Source: Aquimonas sp. (GTDB lineage: Bacteria > Pseudomonadota > Gammaproteobacteria > Xanthomonadales > Xanthomonadaceae). From it: a stretch of 64,000 bases of DNA. Below the pieces are notes generated by a model. The model was not told where the DNA came from. It searched no databases and was given only the letters and a program-made list of their open reading frames with translations. The position numbers and the translations under genes are program-made. This document shows positions 28,314 to 38,041 of this stretch, in pieces; the stretch's first letter is position 1; each line of letters opens with the position of its first letter. Location: the NCBI GenBank assembly GCA_022241605.1, contig JAKOMQ010000002.1:120467-184466 (forward strand), in the 5' to 3' direction.

Positions 28314-30296
28314 CTAATCCCCCAGCAGGGCCGCCAGCCGGGCGATGTGCGAGGCCGCCACGTCTTCCTTGCGCTCGGCGTCCTTCTCGGCGTCACGGCC
28401 GATCCAGTGCAGCTCGGCGGCGGGGATCTCGGTAAGGAAGCGGCTGGGCTCGTTCTTGACCACCTCACCGAAGCGCCTGGCGCGCTTGGGGTAGGACAGG
28501 TGCAGCAGCTCCTTGGCGCGGGTGATGCCGACGTACATCAGGCGGCGTTCCTCCTCGATCCTGCCCTCGTCCAGGCTGGCATCGTGCGGCAGCGAGCCCT
28601 CGTGCACGCCGACGATGAACACGTAGCGGAACTCCAGGCCCTTGCTGCCGTGCAGGCTCATCAGGCGCACGCTCAGGCCCGGGTCGTCGCGATCGGCGTG
28701 GCTGAGCAGGGCCAGCTGCGCGGCGAGCTCACCCGGCCCGCCGCCACCGCGCGCGGCCTCCAGCCAGCCTGCGAGTTCTTCCAGATTGCTGCGGCGACGC
28801 TGGAACAGGCTGTCGTCCCGCGAGGTCGCGCGCACCTCGGCCAGCAGGCCGGAGTCTTCGATCAGCTTGCGGCACAGGTCGGCCGCCGGCAGCACGTTGG
28901 ACAGCTGGCGGAAGCGGCGGATCAGCTGCACAAAGCCATCCAGCGCCGCCGAGGGCCGCGCCGGCAGCAGCTTGAGCACATCGGTGCGCTCGGCGGCGCG
29001 GAGCAGGCCTTCGTGGCGCTGGCCGGCCAGCTCGCCGAGCTTGGCCAGGGTGGTGCTGCCGATCTCGCGCTTGGGCGAGGTGACTGCGCGCAGGAACGCG
29101 GCATCATCGTCAGGGTTCGCCACCAGCCGCAGCCAGGCCAGGGTGTCCTTGACCTCACCGCGATCCAAAAACGCCGTGCCGCCGGCCAAGTGGTAGGGAA
29201 TGCGCAGCAGCTGCAGCGCCTTCTCCAGCGGCCGCGACTGGAAGTTGCCGCGGAACAGCACGGCGAAGTCGCTCCAGGGCGCCCTGTGCTTCTCAGCCAG
29301 GTGGGCGATCTCGGAGGCCACGCGCTCGGCCTCGTGCTCGTCGTCGCGGCACTCGAACACCCGGATCGGCTCGCCCTCGCGGTGCTCGCTCCACAGCGCC
29401 TTCAGGTGCTCGTGCGGGTTGTTGGCGATCAGCGCGTTGGCCGCGCGCAGGATGCGCTTGGCGCAGCGGTAGTTCTGCTCCAGCTTGATCAGGCGCAGGT
29501 TGGGGTAGTCGACGCTGAGCTGGTTCAGGTTCTCGGGGTTGGCGCCGCGCCAGGCGTAGATCGACTGGTCGTCATCGCCCACGCAGGTGAACATGCCGCG
29601 CGGCCCGGCCAGCAGCTTGACCATCGCATACTGCGCAGGGTTGCTGTCCTGGTATTCGTCCACCAGCAGGTAGCGCAGGCGCTCGCGCCAGGCACGCTGC
29701 AGGTCCTCGCTGCCGGCCAGCAGCGCCACCGGCAGGCGGATCAGGTCGTCGAAGTCGAGCGCGTTGAAGGCGCCCAGCCGACGCTGGTACTCGGCGTAGA
29801 TCTCCGCGGCCTCGCGCTCGCGCGGGCTGCGCGCCGCCGCCATCGCCTGCTCGGGGTTCAGCACGTCGTTCTTGGCGCGTGAGATCAGGCCGCGCACGCC
29901 GTCGACCACATCCGGCTTCGAACCCTTGGGCAGCAGCTCCTTGATCAGGGCACTGCTGTCGTCGGAATCGAAGATCGAAAACCCGCGGCGCAGGCCAGCG
30001 GCCTCGTGCTCGATCTGCAGGAACTTCAGCCCCATCGAATGGAAGGTGCAGACCGTCAGCTCCTGCGCCTGCTCGGACTTCATCAGCTTGCCAACGCGAT
30101 CGCGCATCTCGCGCGCAGCCTTGTTGGTAAAGGTGATGGCGGCGATTTTGTTGGGCCCCAGATGGTCCTCGCGGACCAGCCGCACGATCTTCTCGGTGAT
30201 GACCTTGGTCTTTCCGGAGCCGGCGCCGGCCAGCACCAGCAGCGGCCCGCTGCGGTAGGCCACGGCGGCGGCCTGTTGGGGGTTCAAACCTGACAT
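28314..30296 (-). CDS. rep: ATP-dependent DNA helicase Rep
   Basis: 660-aa SF1A 3'-5' helicase, close in length to E. coli Rep (673 aa), used for replication restart and removing proteins ahead of forks. Motifs in order: Q-motif LNPQQAAAV, Walker A AGAGSGKT (residues 23-30), FTNKAAREM, motif II LVDEYQDSN, motif III VGDDDQSIYAWRGA, motif IV LEQNYR, motif V SLHGSKGLEFRYVFI and motif VI ITRAKELL. The short C-terminus and overall similarity favour Rep over UvrD. Confidence 0.96.
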   Translation of the reverse strand: MSGLNPQQAAAVAYRSGPLLVLAGAGSGKTKVITEKIVRLVREDHLGPNKIAAITFTNKAAREMRDRVGKLMKSEQAQELTVCTFHSMGLKFLQIEHEAAGLRRGFSIFDSDDSSALIKELLPKGSKPDVVDGVRGLISRAKNDVLNPEQAMAAARSPREREAAEIYAEYQRRLGAFNALDFDDLIRLPVALLAGSEDLQRAWRERLRYLLVDEYQDSNPAQYAMVKLLAGPRGMFTCVGDDDQSIYAWRGANPENLNQLSVDYPNLRLIKLEQNYRCAKRILRAANALIANNPHEHLKALWSEHREGEPIRVFECRDDEHEAERVASEIAHLAEKHRAPWSDFAVLFRGNFQSRPLEKALQLLRIPYHLAGGTAFLDRGEVKDTLAWLRLVANPDDDAAFLRAVTSPKREIGSTTLAKLGELAGQRHEGLLRAAERTDVLKLLPARPSAALDGFVQLIRRFRQLSNVLPAADLCRKLIEDSGLLAEVRATSRDDSLFQRRRSNLEELAGWLEAARGGGGPGELAAQLALLSHADRDDPGLSVRLMSLHGSKGLEFRYVFIVGVHEGSLPHDASLDEGRIEEERRLMYVGITRAKELLHLSYPKRARRFGEVVKNEPSRFLTEIPAAELHWIGRDAEKDAERKEDVAASHIARLAALLGD

Positions 30297-30398
30297 GCGG
30301 GGGCATCGAGGGCGGAAGCCGGGCCCGGCATTCTACCTACCCCCACGGCACCACCCCCGGCGTCGCGCGAAGCCTGGCGCGCAGCGGGTGGGGCGCGC

Positions 30399-31970
30399 CT
30401 ACTCGAAGCCGTCGGCGAACATCGGCATCGCCACGTTGTGCTGCACGGAGCCGACATCACAGCCGACGCCGTTGGCCGGACGCAGCGCGCCGCGCTGGTC
30501 GCGCGGGCTGCAGTGCACGGGGCTGGCCCTGCCCACCAGGGCCGAGACGGCGGTCGGCGGCCGCGAGGGCGTCGGCCCGCCCCAGAAGCCGAAAGGCTCC
30601 AGCTCGATCAGGGCCGGCGTGACCTGCGTGAAGTTGTGGGCGGCATCGAGCCCACAGGAGGTCATCGCCACCACGTTGCCCTGCCCGGCCACCTCCACAT
30701 TGGGGCTGGGGAAGTTGCAGACACCGTTGATCGCGGTGTTGTCGAAGCGCACGTCGGCCAGCGCTCCCCGCAGGCCGAATACCGGCCCGACTCCACCGAC
30801 CTGAATCAGGTTGGAGCGCAGGATCGTGCTGTGCAGGATGCGCAGGCGCGGCGCCTGCCCCGGCCCGGCGTACACCCCGATGCCGTCGGAGATGCCTGTG
30901 CCGAGGCCGTCGACGCGAGTGTTGTGTTCGAAATAGACGTTGTCCAGCAGTACCCGTCCGCCCGGATTGAGCAACACCGTACGGCCGTCGCTGGCCACGC
31001 CAAAGTTGGTGCGGATGGCGCTGCGCAGGATTTGCCAGTCCGGCCCCTCCTCGGCCAGCAGCACCGAGGGCGCCTGTGTGTAGTCGGTGGAGAAGCCGCT
31101 GTTGGGGTCGACCGCATGGTTGTGGATCCACACTTCCTCCAGCTGCACCAGGCCACGCCGCGAGCCACGCAGCGGGCCCTGGTTACCGACGAATCGCGAG
31201 CGCCGCACGCTCACCGGCGGCGCCTGGCCGACCGCGCCGTTCTGGTAGAGCGCCAGCGGGCGCAGGCTGTTGCGGACCTCGCAGTCCTCCATCGACAGCG
31301 CCGCGAGGCCGTTGACGATCAGACCGGACAGCAGCGGATGCACGCCCGGCGTGCCTTGGATCGTGCAGCGCCGCAGCTGGGCCTCGGCCCGGCTCTCGGG
31401 GCCGCCAACAATCAGCGACCCGATGGTGCTGCCCTCCACGCGGCAGTGGCCGCCGAGCTGGCCGCAGATCACCAGCGCGCGCAGGAACGAATCGACGATC
31501 GTGAGGTCGGCCTGCGCTGCCGGATCCACCATCAGAACGCGCTGGTTCTCGATCTGGCTGACCCGCTCCAGCCGCAGCGAGGACGTGCCACCCAGCTCGA
31601 TGATGGTCCCGTGGGTGCTGTCGAGGATGACCGAGCGGACCTCCACCTGCCCGCCCGCCAGCACCCTGAGGATCGGCTGCGAACCCGTCGCGCTGATGGA
31701 GCTGGTGTTGCTGGCGTTGCCGACAAACTGGACCTGTGAGCTGAGCTCCAGCGCACCGAGCTGCAGGTTGACGATGCCCGGCGGCAGCAGGATTCGATGC
31801 GCGCCCGGGCTGGCAGCTGCCAGCACCGCCCCGCGCAGGCTGCAGTTGCCCGGGAGGCACAACGCGGAAGAGGGGTCGTCGAGGCGGGTCACGGTGAAGT
31901 CCGCGGCCTGCACCGCAGACATCGAGCCGAGCAGGAGGGACAGCAGACAGACTGGAAGAATGCGACTCAT
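30399..31970 (-). CDS. Secreted right-handed beta-helix protein with FADGFE C-terminus
   Basis: 523 aa from ATG 31970 (a GTG lies at 31979). Signal peptide MSRILPVCLLSLLLGSMSAVQA, then DFTVTRLDDPSSALCLPGNCSLRGAVLAA, the opening typical of exported parallel-beta-helix proteins (CSLREAI type), followed by many short strands separated by Gly/Asn turns. Paired cysteines (for example CLPGNC) suggest disulfides outside the cytoplasm. The protein ends MPMFADGFE, closely matching the end of the next exported protein (LLFADGFE). Probably extracellular or surface-bound. No enzymatic motif was recognised. Confidence 0.7.
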   Translation of the reverse strand: MSRILPVCLLSLLLGSMSAVQAADFTVTRLDDPSSALCLPGNCSLRGAVLAAASPGAHRILLPPGIVNLQLGALELSSQVQFVGNASNTSSISATGSQPILRVLAGGQVEVRSVILDSTHGTIIELGGTSSLRLERVSQIENQRVLMVDPAAQADLTIVDSFLRALVICGQLGGHCRVEGSTIGSLIVGGPESRAEAQLRRCTIQGTPGVHPLLSGLIVNGLAALSMEDCEVRNSLRPLALYQNGAVGQAPPVSVRRSRFVGNQGPLRGSRRGLVQLEEVWIHNHAVDPNSGFSTDYTQAPSVLLAEEGPDWQILRSAIRTNFGVASDGRTVLLNPGGRVLLDNVYFEHNTRVDGLGTGISDGIGVYAGPGQAPRLRILHSTILRSNLIQVGGVGPVFGLRGALADVRFDNTAINGVCNFPSPNVEVAGQGNVVAMTSCGLDAAHNFTQVTPALIELEPFGFWGGPTPSRPPTAVSALVGRASPVHCSPRDQRGALRPANGVGCDVGSVQHNVAMPMFADGFE

Positions 31971-32039
31971 GGGCGGCACCTCTGCGACGGGATACCCCGT
32001 CCACGCAGAACGCCGGCCGCAGGGGCCAAGCCGCCGGCT

Positions 32040-34697
32040 TCAATCGCCCGGCGCCGCCTCGAAGCCGTCGGCAAACAGCAGACCCTCGACCACAGCCTGG
32101 CGGCCGCTGGCGCTGGACGGCAGATGGTCGGGGCTGCCGGCATAGTCGAGCTGCAGGCTGCGCGGCCCGGCCGCGCCCAGCGGCAGCAGGCAGCTGCCCT
32201 GCGCCACCGGCACGCTGCAGGCCTCAGCCGGGCCGGCGCTGATATTGACCGTACCCGCGGGCTGGCCGCCGCCGGGCGCCAGCGGCAGCACCTGGAAGAA
32301 CACGCGGACCGGCGCATCCGGCGCTGAAGGATTGGGCTGATTGCCCAGCCACTCGACGCGGGTGGCAGCCGGCTGGACGCCTTGGGCGGCAGAGCCGCTG
32401 CTGGCCGCGAACTCAGGTGTGCCGACGTAGCTGGCGATCAGACTGCGGCTGCCGGCCTGAAGGCTGATCAGGCCACAGCTGCCGGCGCCGCCGACCAGCG
32501 TGACCTCGCAGCTGCCCGCGCCGTCGCTGACGCTCACCGTGCCGGGCGGCTGCAGGTGCGGGTTGCTCACGTTCACCGCAACCACATAGGACTGGCCGAC
32601 GCGGGCGGGGCTGGGGTTGATTGCGGTGATCTGGGTGGTGGTGCCTGCCTGCACCACGGTCTGGGTGCGGCTGTCGCTGGAGCTGAGGAAATCCGGGGTG
32701 GCGGCGAAGCGGGCGGTCAGCGTGCGCGCGCCCAGGCCCAGCAGGGCCAGGCTGCAGCGTCCCTGCGCCACGCTGGCGGTGCAGCTTTCAGGGCCATCGC
32801 TGGCGCTGACGGTGACGGTGCCGATCGGGATGGCGGAGCTCGGCGCCTGCGCCTGCACGCTGAACGTCACCTCCAGCGGCGCAGCGAAGCCCGAGGGCTG
32901 CGGTGCGATGGCCTGGATCGTCGTGCTGGTGGAGGCGGCGCCGACCACGTGATTGGCGCTGCCGCTGCTGGCCAGGAAGTTGCCGCTGGGCTGGTAGCTG
33001 GCGGCAAGGCTGCGCAGCCCGGCCGACAGGCTGCTGAGGCTGCAGCTCATGCTGCCGCCGACCAGCGCAGCGCTGCAGCTCTGGGCGCCGTCGCTGACGG
33101 TCACGCTGCCGGTGGGTGTGGCGCCGACGGCGGTGACCGACACGCTGACCTGGTAGGGCTGGCCCACCACCGTGCTGATCGGATTGCGTGCGGTGATGCT
33201 GGTGAGAGTCGCCTGCGGCGCCGACTGCACGCTGTGGCTGGCCGTGCCCTCGCTGTAGTCGGAGCCGCCGATGCCGAAGAAGCGCGCCGTGAGGCTGCGG
33301 GTGCCGGCCGCGCTGCCCGGCAGCTGGCAGCTGCCCAGCCCGTTGGCGGCAGAGGCGAGGTTGAAGCTGCACTGCCCACCCAGGCCATCGTCGACCTCGA
33401 CGGTGCCCTGCGGATTGCCGCTGATGCTGATGCCGCTGGCCTTGGTCACCCGCACGTTGGCGGAATAGGCCTGTCCCGGCGCGCTGGGGCTGGGGCTGGT
33501 GGAGGTGATCTGGGTGACGGTGTTGGGCCCGGGCGAGTAGTACCAGTTCACGCTGCTGTTCATCGCGATCTGGGCTTCGGTGATGCGGAACGCATTGCCG
33601 CCGATGCCGACCCCGCTGACCCCGCACACGGCAAAGCCGGTGCTGTTGTCGATGCGGATGCGGATGTTGCAGACGCTGTTGCTGGGGTTGCTGAGGCGGC
33701 CCACGTAGCGCAGCCGGTAGCGGTAGTCGTCGGCCGTGCCCTGGCTGCGGTCCAGGCCCGAGCGCGCCAGCCGCAGAGTCATCAGATCGCTGTGGTGCAG
33801 ATGGCGCTTGGCCTCGCGCGGCGGCGTGCCCTGCTGCATCACCGCTTCAGAGTTGGCAAAGCCGAGCGCGTTCATCACCGTGCGATCGGCGTTGGCGGCG
33901 AACGTGTGCCCGCTCGGCAGGAAGCCCAGCGTACGCGCCATCGTGCTGGCATCGGCACGCTGCAGGAACAGGCCCGGATTGTTCTGGCCACGGATGTACC
34001 AGTGCAGGTTGACGTCGTCGCCGCGGGCGTCGTCGCGCGAGCCGTGGATGCCGTCCGGGCCGGCGCCCTGGTCGAACCCGCCGTTGGGGCCGCGCAGGCT
34101 CTTGGTGCCGTTGGCCTGCGGGTCTGAGAAACCCGATTCGCTGGCGTGGTTGGGGTGGTTCAGGCCCTGGCAGTGGCCCAGCTCGTGCAGCAGCACCGAT
34201 TCGAAATCGAAGCCGGAGGCGATGTCGGTAGCGGCGTTCAACGCATAGTTGTTGGCGCCCAGCGAGCGCCCGCGGTTGAAAGTATCGACCGCCTTGACCA
34301 CCGCCGGTTCGGCCTGCGCCGTCAGGCTGGCGTTGACGCTGCGGTCCAGGCAGACGGTGAGGTCCACCAGCTCACCGCCGAGGCCCGAATAGACCTGCGG
34401 ATGGGTGATGGCATCAGGGCGCTCCGGCTGTCCGCCGAAGGGCTCGGTAAAGACGAAGGCTCCGGCCCCGGCCAGCCCGGGCAAGGCCAGCAGGCACGCC
34501 GCCGTCAGAGCGTATGAAAAAACCAGACGCCGTCGCGAGGGCGTCGCTGGGCGTTCGTGGCAAAGCGCGGTACGTGCACACAAGGCATTTGGGTGAACCC
34601 GATAACCGCAGGAGTCGCGCAGCGCGCTGCCGCCACCAGCGTCCAGCGGAGGCCTCAGCAGGCGGATGGTTTTTTCACAGGCTCCCAGCGCCCTCAA
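32040..34697 (-). CDS. Secreted zinc-metalloprotease-like protein with Ig-like repeats and FADGFE tail
   Basis: Up to 885 aa. A hydrophobic export segment (FSYALTAACLLALPGLAGAG) is followed by a region containing LLHELGHCQGLNH, a metzincin-type HExxHxxGxxH site (34155-34187). Then come at least four bacterial Ig-like repeats, each with the pattern TSITARNPISTVVGQPYQVSV ... G-S/T-VTVSDGAQSC ... SLAASY, and a C-terminal end GLLFADGFEAAPGD. No ATG starts it: the open frame begins with TTG 34697 (overlapping the upstream stop as TTGA), and TTG 34583 is another option closer to the signal. It is inferred to be an extracellular peptidase; the zinc site is intact, but catalysis is unproven. Confidence 0.75.
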   Translation of the reverse strand: MRALGACEKTIRLLRPPLDAGGGSALRDSCGYRVHPNALCARTALCHERPATPSRRRLVFSYALTAACLLALPGLAGAGAFVFTEPFGGQPERPDAITHPQVYSGLGGELVDLTVCLDRSVNASLTAQAEPAVVKAVDTFNRGRSLGANNYALNAATDIASGFDFESVLLHELGHCQGLNHPNHASESGFSDPQANGTKSLRGPNGGFDQGAGPDGIHGSRDDARGDDVNLHWYIRGQNNPGLFLQRADASTMARTLGFLPSGHTFAANADRTVMNALGFANSEAVMQQGTPPREAKRHLHHSDLMTLRLARSGLDRSQGTADDYRYRLRYVGRLSNPSNSVCNIRIRIDNSTGFAVCGVSGVGIGGNAFRITEAQIAMNSSVNWYYSPGPNTVTQITSTSPSPSAPGQAYSANVRVTKASGISISGNPQGTVEVDDGLGGQCSFNLASAANGLGSCQLPGSAAGTRSLTARFFGIGGSDYSEGTASHSVQSAPQATLTSITARNPISTVVGQPYQVSVSVTAVGATPTGSVTVSDGAQSCSAALVGGSMSCSLSSLSAGLRSLAASYQPSGNFLASSGSANHVVGAASTSTTIQAIAPQPSGFAAPLEVTFSVQAQAPSSAIPIGTVTVSASDGPESCTASVAQGRCSLALLGLGARTLTARFAATPDFLSSSDSRTQTVVQAGTTTQITAINPSPARVGQSYVVAVNVSNPHLQPPGTVSVSDGAGSCEVTLVGGAGSCGLISLQAGSRSLIASYVGTPEFAASSGSAAQGVQPAATRVEWLGNQPNPSAPDAPVRVFFQVLPLAPGGGQPAGTVNISAGPAEACSVPVAQGSCLLPLGAAGPRSLQLDYAGSPDHLPSSASGRQAVVEGLLFADGFEAAPGD

Positions 34698-35320
34698 GGC
34701 TGCGGCTCCGCCGCATTGCGTGCCTGGGTTGGCGTGGTCTCGGCCAACTCCAGCAGCTGCCGGACCGCGGCTGCCAGGGTGGCCAGCTGCGGGTCCTGCG
34801 GATGCAGCTCGGCGTGCTGCAGGATCGACTCCATCCGCAGCTCATGCGTTACCTCGCCCGCGGCATCGAAGAAGCGCAGGCGATACCAGGTGGGATGCGA
34901 GACGAAGGTGGCGCGCGGCGGCGCATCAGCACCGACCTCGGCCAATCCAGCCTGCGCGAAGGCGAGCTGCGCGCGCACGAGTGCGGCAGCCGGGTCGATC
35001 GCCCTGAGCGCCGGCTGCGCGGCGAGCGACTGCACGCCCTGCAGCGCCGCGGCGTCGAGCGTGCCGACATGCTCGCCCGGCTCACGATGGAATGCCGGCC
35101 GCCGCAGGGCCAGGCAGCCATCGCTGTGGACGCGCACCCGGAAGCTGCGGTCGAAGGCGTCGCCACGGTCGCTGGTTGCCAGCAGTTCGACCAGGGTCGG
35201 AGCCGGAGCCTGCTGTGCGCCAGCACAGGCGGCCGCCGGGCAGGCTGCCGCCAGCAGGACAGAGACCAGCAAAAGGCGGGGCAGGCAGGGGGCGGATCGA
35301 AGCTGGCGAAAGGCAATCAT
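34694..35320 (-). CDS. Hypothetical secreted protein upstream of the metalloprotease
   Basis: 208 aa with a signal peptide (hydrophobic residues 14-32, ending [10 protein letters not shown]; an alternative reading as a lipoprotein at one of the cysteines is possible). The mature part has a strand-rich region ([17 protein letters not shown]) and [25 protein letters not shown], with no family I recognise. Its stop overlaps the possible TTG start of the metalloprotease-like gene by four bases, suggesting co-expression of these exported proteins. It is divergent from tdk. Confidence 0.65.
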   Translation of the reverse strand: MIAFRQLRSAPCLPRLLLVSVLLAAACPAAACAGAQQAPAPTLVELLATSDRGDAFDRSFRVRVHSDGCLALRRPAFHREPGEHVGTLDAAALQGVQSLAAQPALRAIDPAAALVRAQLAFAQAGLAEVGADAPPRATFVSHPTWYRLRFFDAAGEVTHELRMESILQHAELHPQDPQLATLAAAVRQLLELAETTPTQARNAAEPQP

Positions 35321-35484
35321 GGCGACAGCGCTGCGGAATCAGGAGGCGTGCAGTGTGGCAGCCAGCCCGGCTGCGGGCACCTCCGCGCCGACGGGCGCGG
35401 CGGCCTGCTGGACCTGCGGCCGCGGGCAGCGCCCGTCGGTCATGCGGCATACTCAGCGCCCGCCACCCCAACCGTGTCACCGCC

Positions 35485-36105
35485 TTGGCCAAGCTCTATT
35501 TCTACTTCTCGGCAATGAATGCCGGCAAGACCACCACCCTGCTGCAGAGCGCGCACAACTACCACGAGCGCGGCATGCGCACACGGATCTTCACGCCGCG
35601 TCTGGACGACCGCTACGGCGCTGGCGTGGTGGCTTCGCGAATCGGCCTGCAGGCGACCGGGGTGATCTTTGAGCGCAGCGACGACCTGCTGGAGATGACC
35701 CGCCGCGACATCAGCGCCCATGGGCCGCTGCACTGCGTGCTGGTGGACGAGGCGCAGTTCCTGACCAAGGCCCAGGTCTGGCAGCTCACCGAGGTGGTGG
35801 ATCGGCTGAAGATCCCGGTGCTGGCCTACGGCCTGCGCACCGACTTCCGCGGCGAGCTGTTCGAGGGCAGCCAGTACCTGCTGGCCTGGGCCGACTCCAT
35901 CACCGAGATCAAGACCATCTGCCACAGCGGCAAGAAGGCGACCATGGTGGTGCGGGTCGACGCCAACGGTCGCGCTGTCTCCGAGGGCCCACAGGTGGAG
36001 ATCGGCGGCAACGAGCGCTACGTTTCGGTCTCGCGCGCGGAGTTCAAGGCGATCATGGAAGGCGAACACCGGATCGAGCCGCAGCAGCCGCGGCTGGCGC
36101 TTTAG
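35485..36105 (+). CDS. tdk: Thymidine kinase (type II)
   Basis: 206-aa thymidine salvage kinase. P-loop SAMNAGKTT (about residues 9-17), Walker B-like VLVDEAQFL with the catalytic Glu, and lasso/substrate segments [15 protein letters not shown] and YVSVSRAEF. It starts at TTG 35485 (read [16 protein letters not shown]), the only start placed correctly before the P-loop. The usual C-terminal zinc knuckle is reduced: one Cys remains in TICHSGKKA and no second CxxC pair was found, as happens in some proteobacterial Tdk. Confidence 0.93.
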   Translation: MAKLYFYFSAMNAGKTTTLLQSAHNYHERGMRTRIFTPRLDDRYGAGVVASRIGLQATGVIFERSDDLLEMTRRDISAHGPLHCVLVDEAQFLTKAQVWQLTEVVDRLKIPVLAYGLRTDFRGELFEGSQYLLAWADSITEIKTICHSGKKATMVVRVDANGRAVSEGPQVEIGGNERYVSVSRAEFKAIMEGEHRIEPQQPRLAL

Positions 36106-36169
36106 GCGCGCGCTGATTCATCGAAGCGTGCCGAGCCCCACGCAGGGGCGCCCGCCGGATGGAGTCGAT

Positions 36170-36188
36170 CGGGCCTTCCTAAGGCCCG
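36170..36188. terminator. Perfect hairpin after tdk
   Basis: CGGGCCTT-CCT-AAGGCCCG, an 8-bp perfect stem, 65 bases past the tdk stop. It is nested in a second possible pairing, CCCGCCGG/CCGGCGGG (about 36151-36194). There is no T-run, so intrinsic termination is uncertain. The rest of the 310-bp tdk-gspA gap shows only AT-richer DNA near 36340-36350 that may be promoter. Confidence 0.4.
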
Positions 36189-36415
36189 GCGGGTGACCAA
36201 TCATCAGTGTCCGGCGACGTCTTCGGGCCTTGCTCGTCGTCGCCACGGCGCTTGTGTCTGCCCTCGGCATGCCCTGCCAGCCACGCAATGGCTGCAGGCC
36301 GCCATGCATTCTCCACCACACCCACCAGCGAACCGATTAACCCCGTCCTAACATTCGGCCTGGCGTCGGCGGCATACAGTCGGCGCCCACGCCCTGTTGG
36401 CCAAGCAACGTCCGG

Positions 36416-38026
36416 ATGTACCTGCAGTTCTACGGCCTGAGCGAGCCGCCCTTCTCCATCACGCCCGATCCGCGCTTCGTGTTTCTGTCGGAGCGCCATC
36501 GGGATGCGTTGGCGCACCTGCTGTTCGGCATTGGCCAGGGCGGCAGCGGCGGCTTCGTGCAGCTCACCGGCGAGGTGGGCACCGGCAAGACCACGCTCTG
36601 TCGCCTGCTGCTGGAGCAGATGCCCGCCGATACCCGAGTCGCGCTGGTGCTGAACCCGCGGCTGTCGCCGGTGGAGCTGGTGGAAACGATCTGCGAAGAG
36701 CTCAGGATCGAGGTCGATGGCCTGCGCGGCAGCCTCAAGGGCCTGGTGGACGCCTTGAACCGCTACCTGCTGCGCGCCCACGGCGACGGCCTGCGGGTGG
36801 TGCTGATCATCGACGAGGCTCAGAACCTCAGCCTCGATGCGCTGGAGCAGGTGCGCCTGCTGACCAACCTTGAAACCGCCACCCAGAAGCTGCTGCAGAT
36901 CATCCTGCTGGGCCAGCCCGAGCTGCGCGAGACGCTGTCGCGGCCGGAGCTGCGCCAGCTCACCCAGCGCATCACGGCGCGCTTCCACCTCACCCCGCTG
37001 TCGCTCGACGAAACCGACGCCTATCTGCGGCACCGGCTGTCGGTGGCGGGCTGCCAGCGATTCCCTTTCACCCGGCTCGCCGTCAAGCGCATCCACGTGC
37101 ATGCCGGCGGAGTGCCGCGCCTGATCAACGTGATCGCCGATCGCGCACTTACCGCTGGCTATGTGCACGAGCGCCTGCTGGTCGGGGAGCGCGATGTCGA
37201 CCTCGCCGCACGCGAGGCGCTGGCTTCGCCGGCCCGACGCGCACAGCCCTGGCTGGCTGCCCTTGCTGGCGTCCTGCTGGTGCTGGCGCTGGTGGCGCTG
37301 TGGATGCGCCCGCCGGGCGCGCCGATCGAGGTCGATGAAGCCGCCCTTGCGGATACCGGTGCAGCCGGCCAAGCCGAGCCTGCCGACGATCTGCTCGACG
37401 ACAACGCCCTGCGGGCGGTGATCGAGGGCAGCGACGGCACCAGCTACGCCGCTTGGAACCAGCTGCTCGCGCTGTGGACCGTGCGCGCCGGCGAGGCCGA
37501 CGTGCGCAGCGCCCAGCGCTGCCCGTCCCAGCTCGCGGCGGGCGTTTCCTGCCTGCGCTCGGCCGGCACCCTGACCAAGCTGGAATCGCTGCGGCGGCCG
37601 GTGGTGCTGCGCCTGTACTCGGGCGAACGCGAGGCTTGGGCCGTGCTGCTGGGAGTCGGCGAGCGGCGCGTGCGCCTGTGGATCGATGGCGAAACCGTGG
37701 AAACCACGCCCGAGCGCCTGCAGCGGCAGTGGCTGGGCGAGTTCCACGCGATCTGGCGCACCCCGGCCTTCGTCGCCGGCAACCTGCGCCGCGGTGATGC
37801 CGGTGCCGCCGTGGAATGGCTGATCCAGCGCCTGCAGCAGGCTGGCCACCTGTCGAGCGAGGACGCCGCCGCCGGCCCGGCCTATTTCGACCTCGCCACG
37901 GAAGCCGCGGTGCGCCGCCTGCAGGGGTCCCACGGCCTGCTGCCGGACGGCATCGCCGGCCCCGAAACGCAGTTCGCCGCCAGCAGCCATGAACGCCAGG
38001 GGCCGCGCCTGCGGCGCCTGCGCTGA
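36416..38026 (+). CDS. gspA: GspA/ExeA-type AAA ATPase with peptidoglycan-binding C-terminus
   Basis: 536 aa. The N-terminal cytoplasmic AAA domain begins MYLQFYGLSEPPFSITPDPRFVFLSERH and has Walker A GEVGTGKTT (about 52-60) and Walker B VVLIIDEAQNLS. One membrane helix (about 277-297) is followed by a periplasmic region with a C-terminal peptidoglycan-binding segment (AVRRLQGSHGLLPDGIAGPETQ). In Aeromonas, ExeA with ExeB helps insert the secretin through peptidoglycan. It is followed 15 bases later by gspB, the conserved partner. Confidence 0.92.
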   Translation: MYLQFYGLSEPPFSITPDPRFVFLSERHRDALAHLLFGIGQGGSGGFVQLTGEVGTGKTTLCRLLLEQMPADTRVALVLNPRLSPVELVETICEELRIEVDGLRGSLKGLVDALNRYLLRAHGDGLRVVLIIDEAQNLSLDALEQVRLLTNLETATQKLLQIILLGQPELRETLSRPELRQLTQRITARFHLTPLSLDETDAYLRHRLSVAGCQRFPFTRLAVKRIHVHAGGVPRLINVIADRALTAGYVHERLLVGERDVDLAAREALASPARRAQPWLAALAGVLLVLALVALWMRPPGAPIEVDEAALADTGAAGQAEPADDLLDDNALRAVIEGSDGTSYAAWNQLLALWTVRAGEADVRSAQRCPSQLAAGVSCLRSAGTLTKLESLRRPVVLRLYSGEREAWAVLLGVGERRVRLWIDGETVETTPERLQRQWLGEFHAIWRTPAFVAGNLRRGDAGAAVEWLIQRLQQAGHLSSEDAAAGPAYFDLATEAAVRRLQGSHGLLPDGIAGPETQFAASSHERQGPRLRRLR

Positions 38027-38041
38027 CCGGGACCGGCACTC

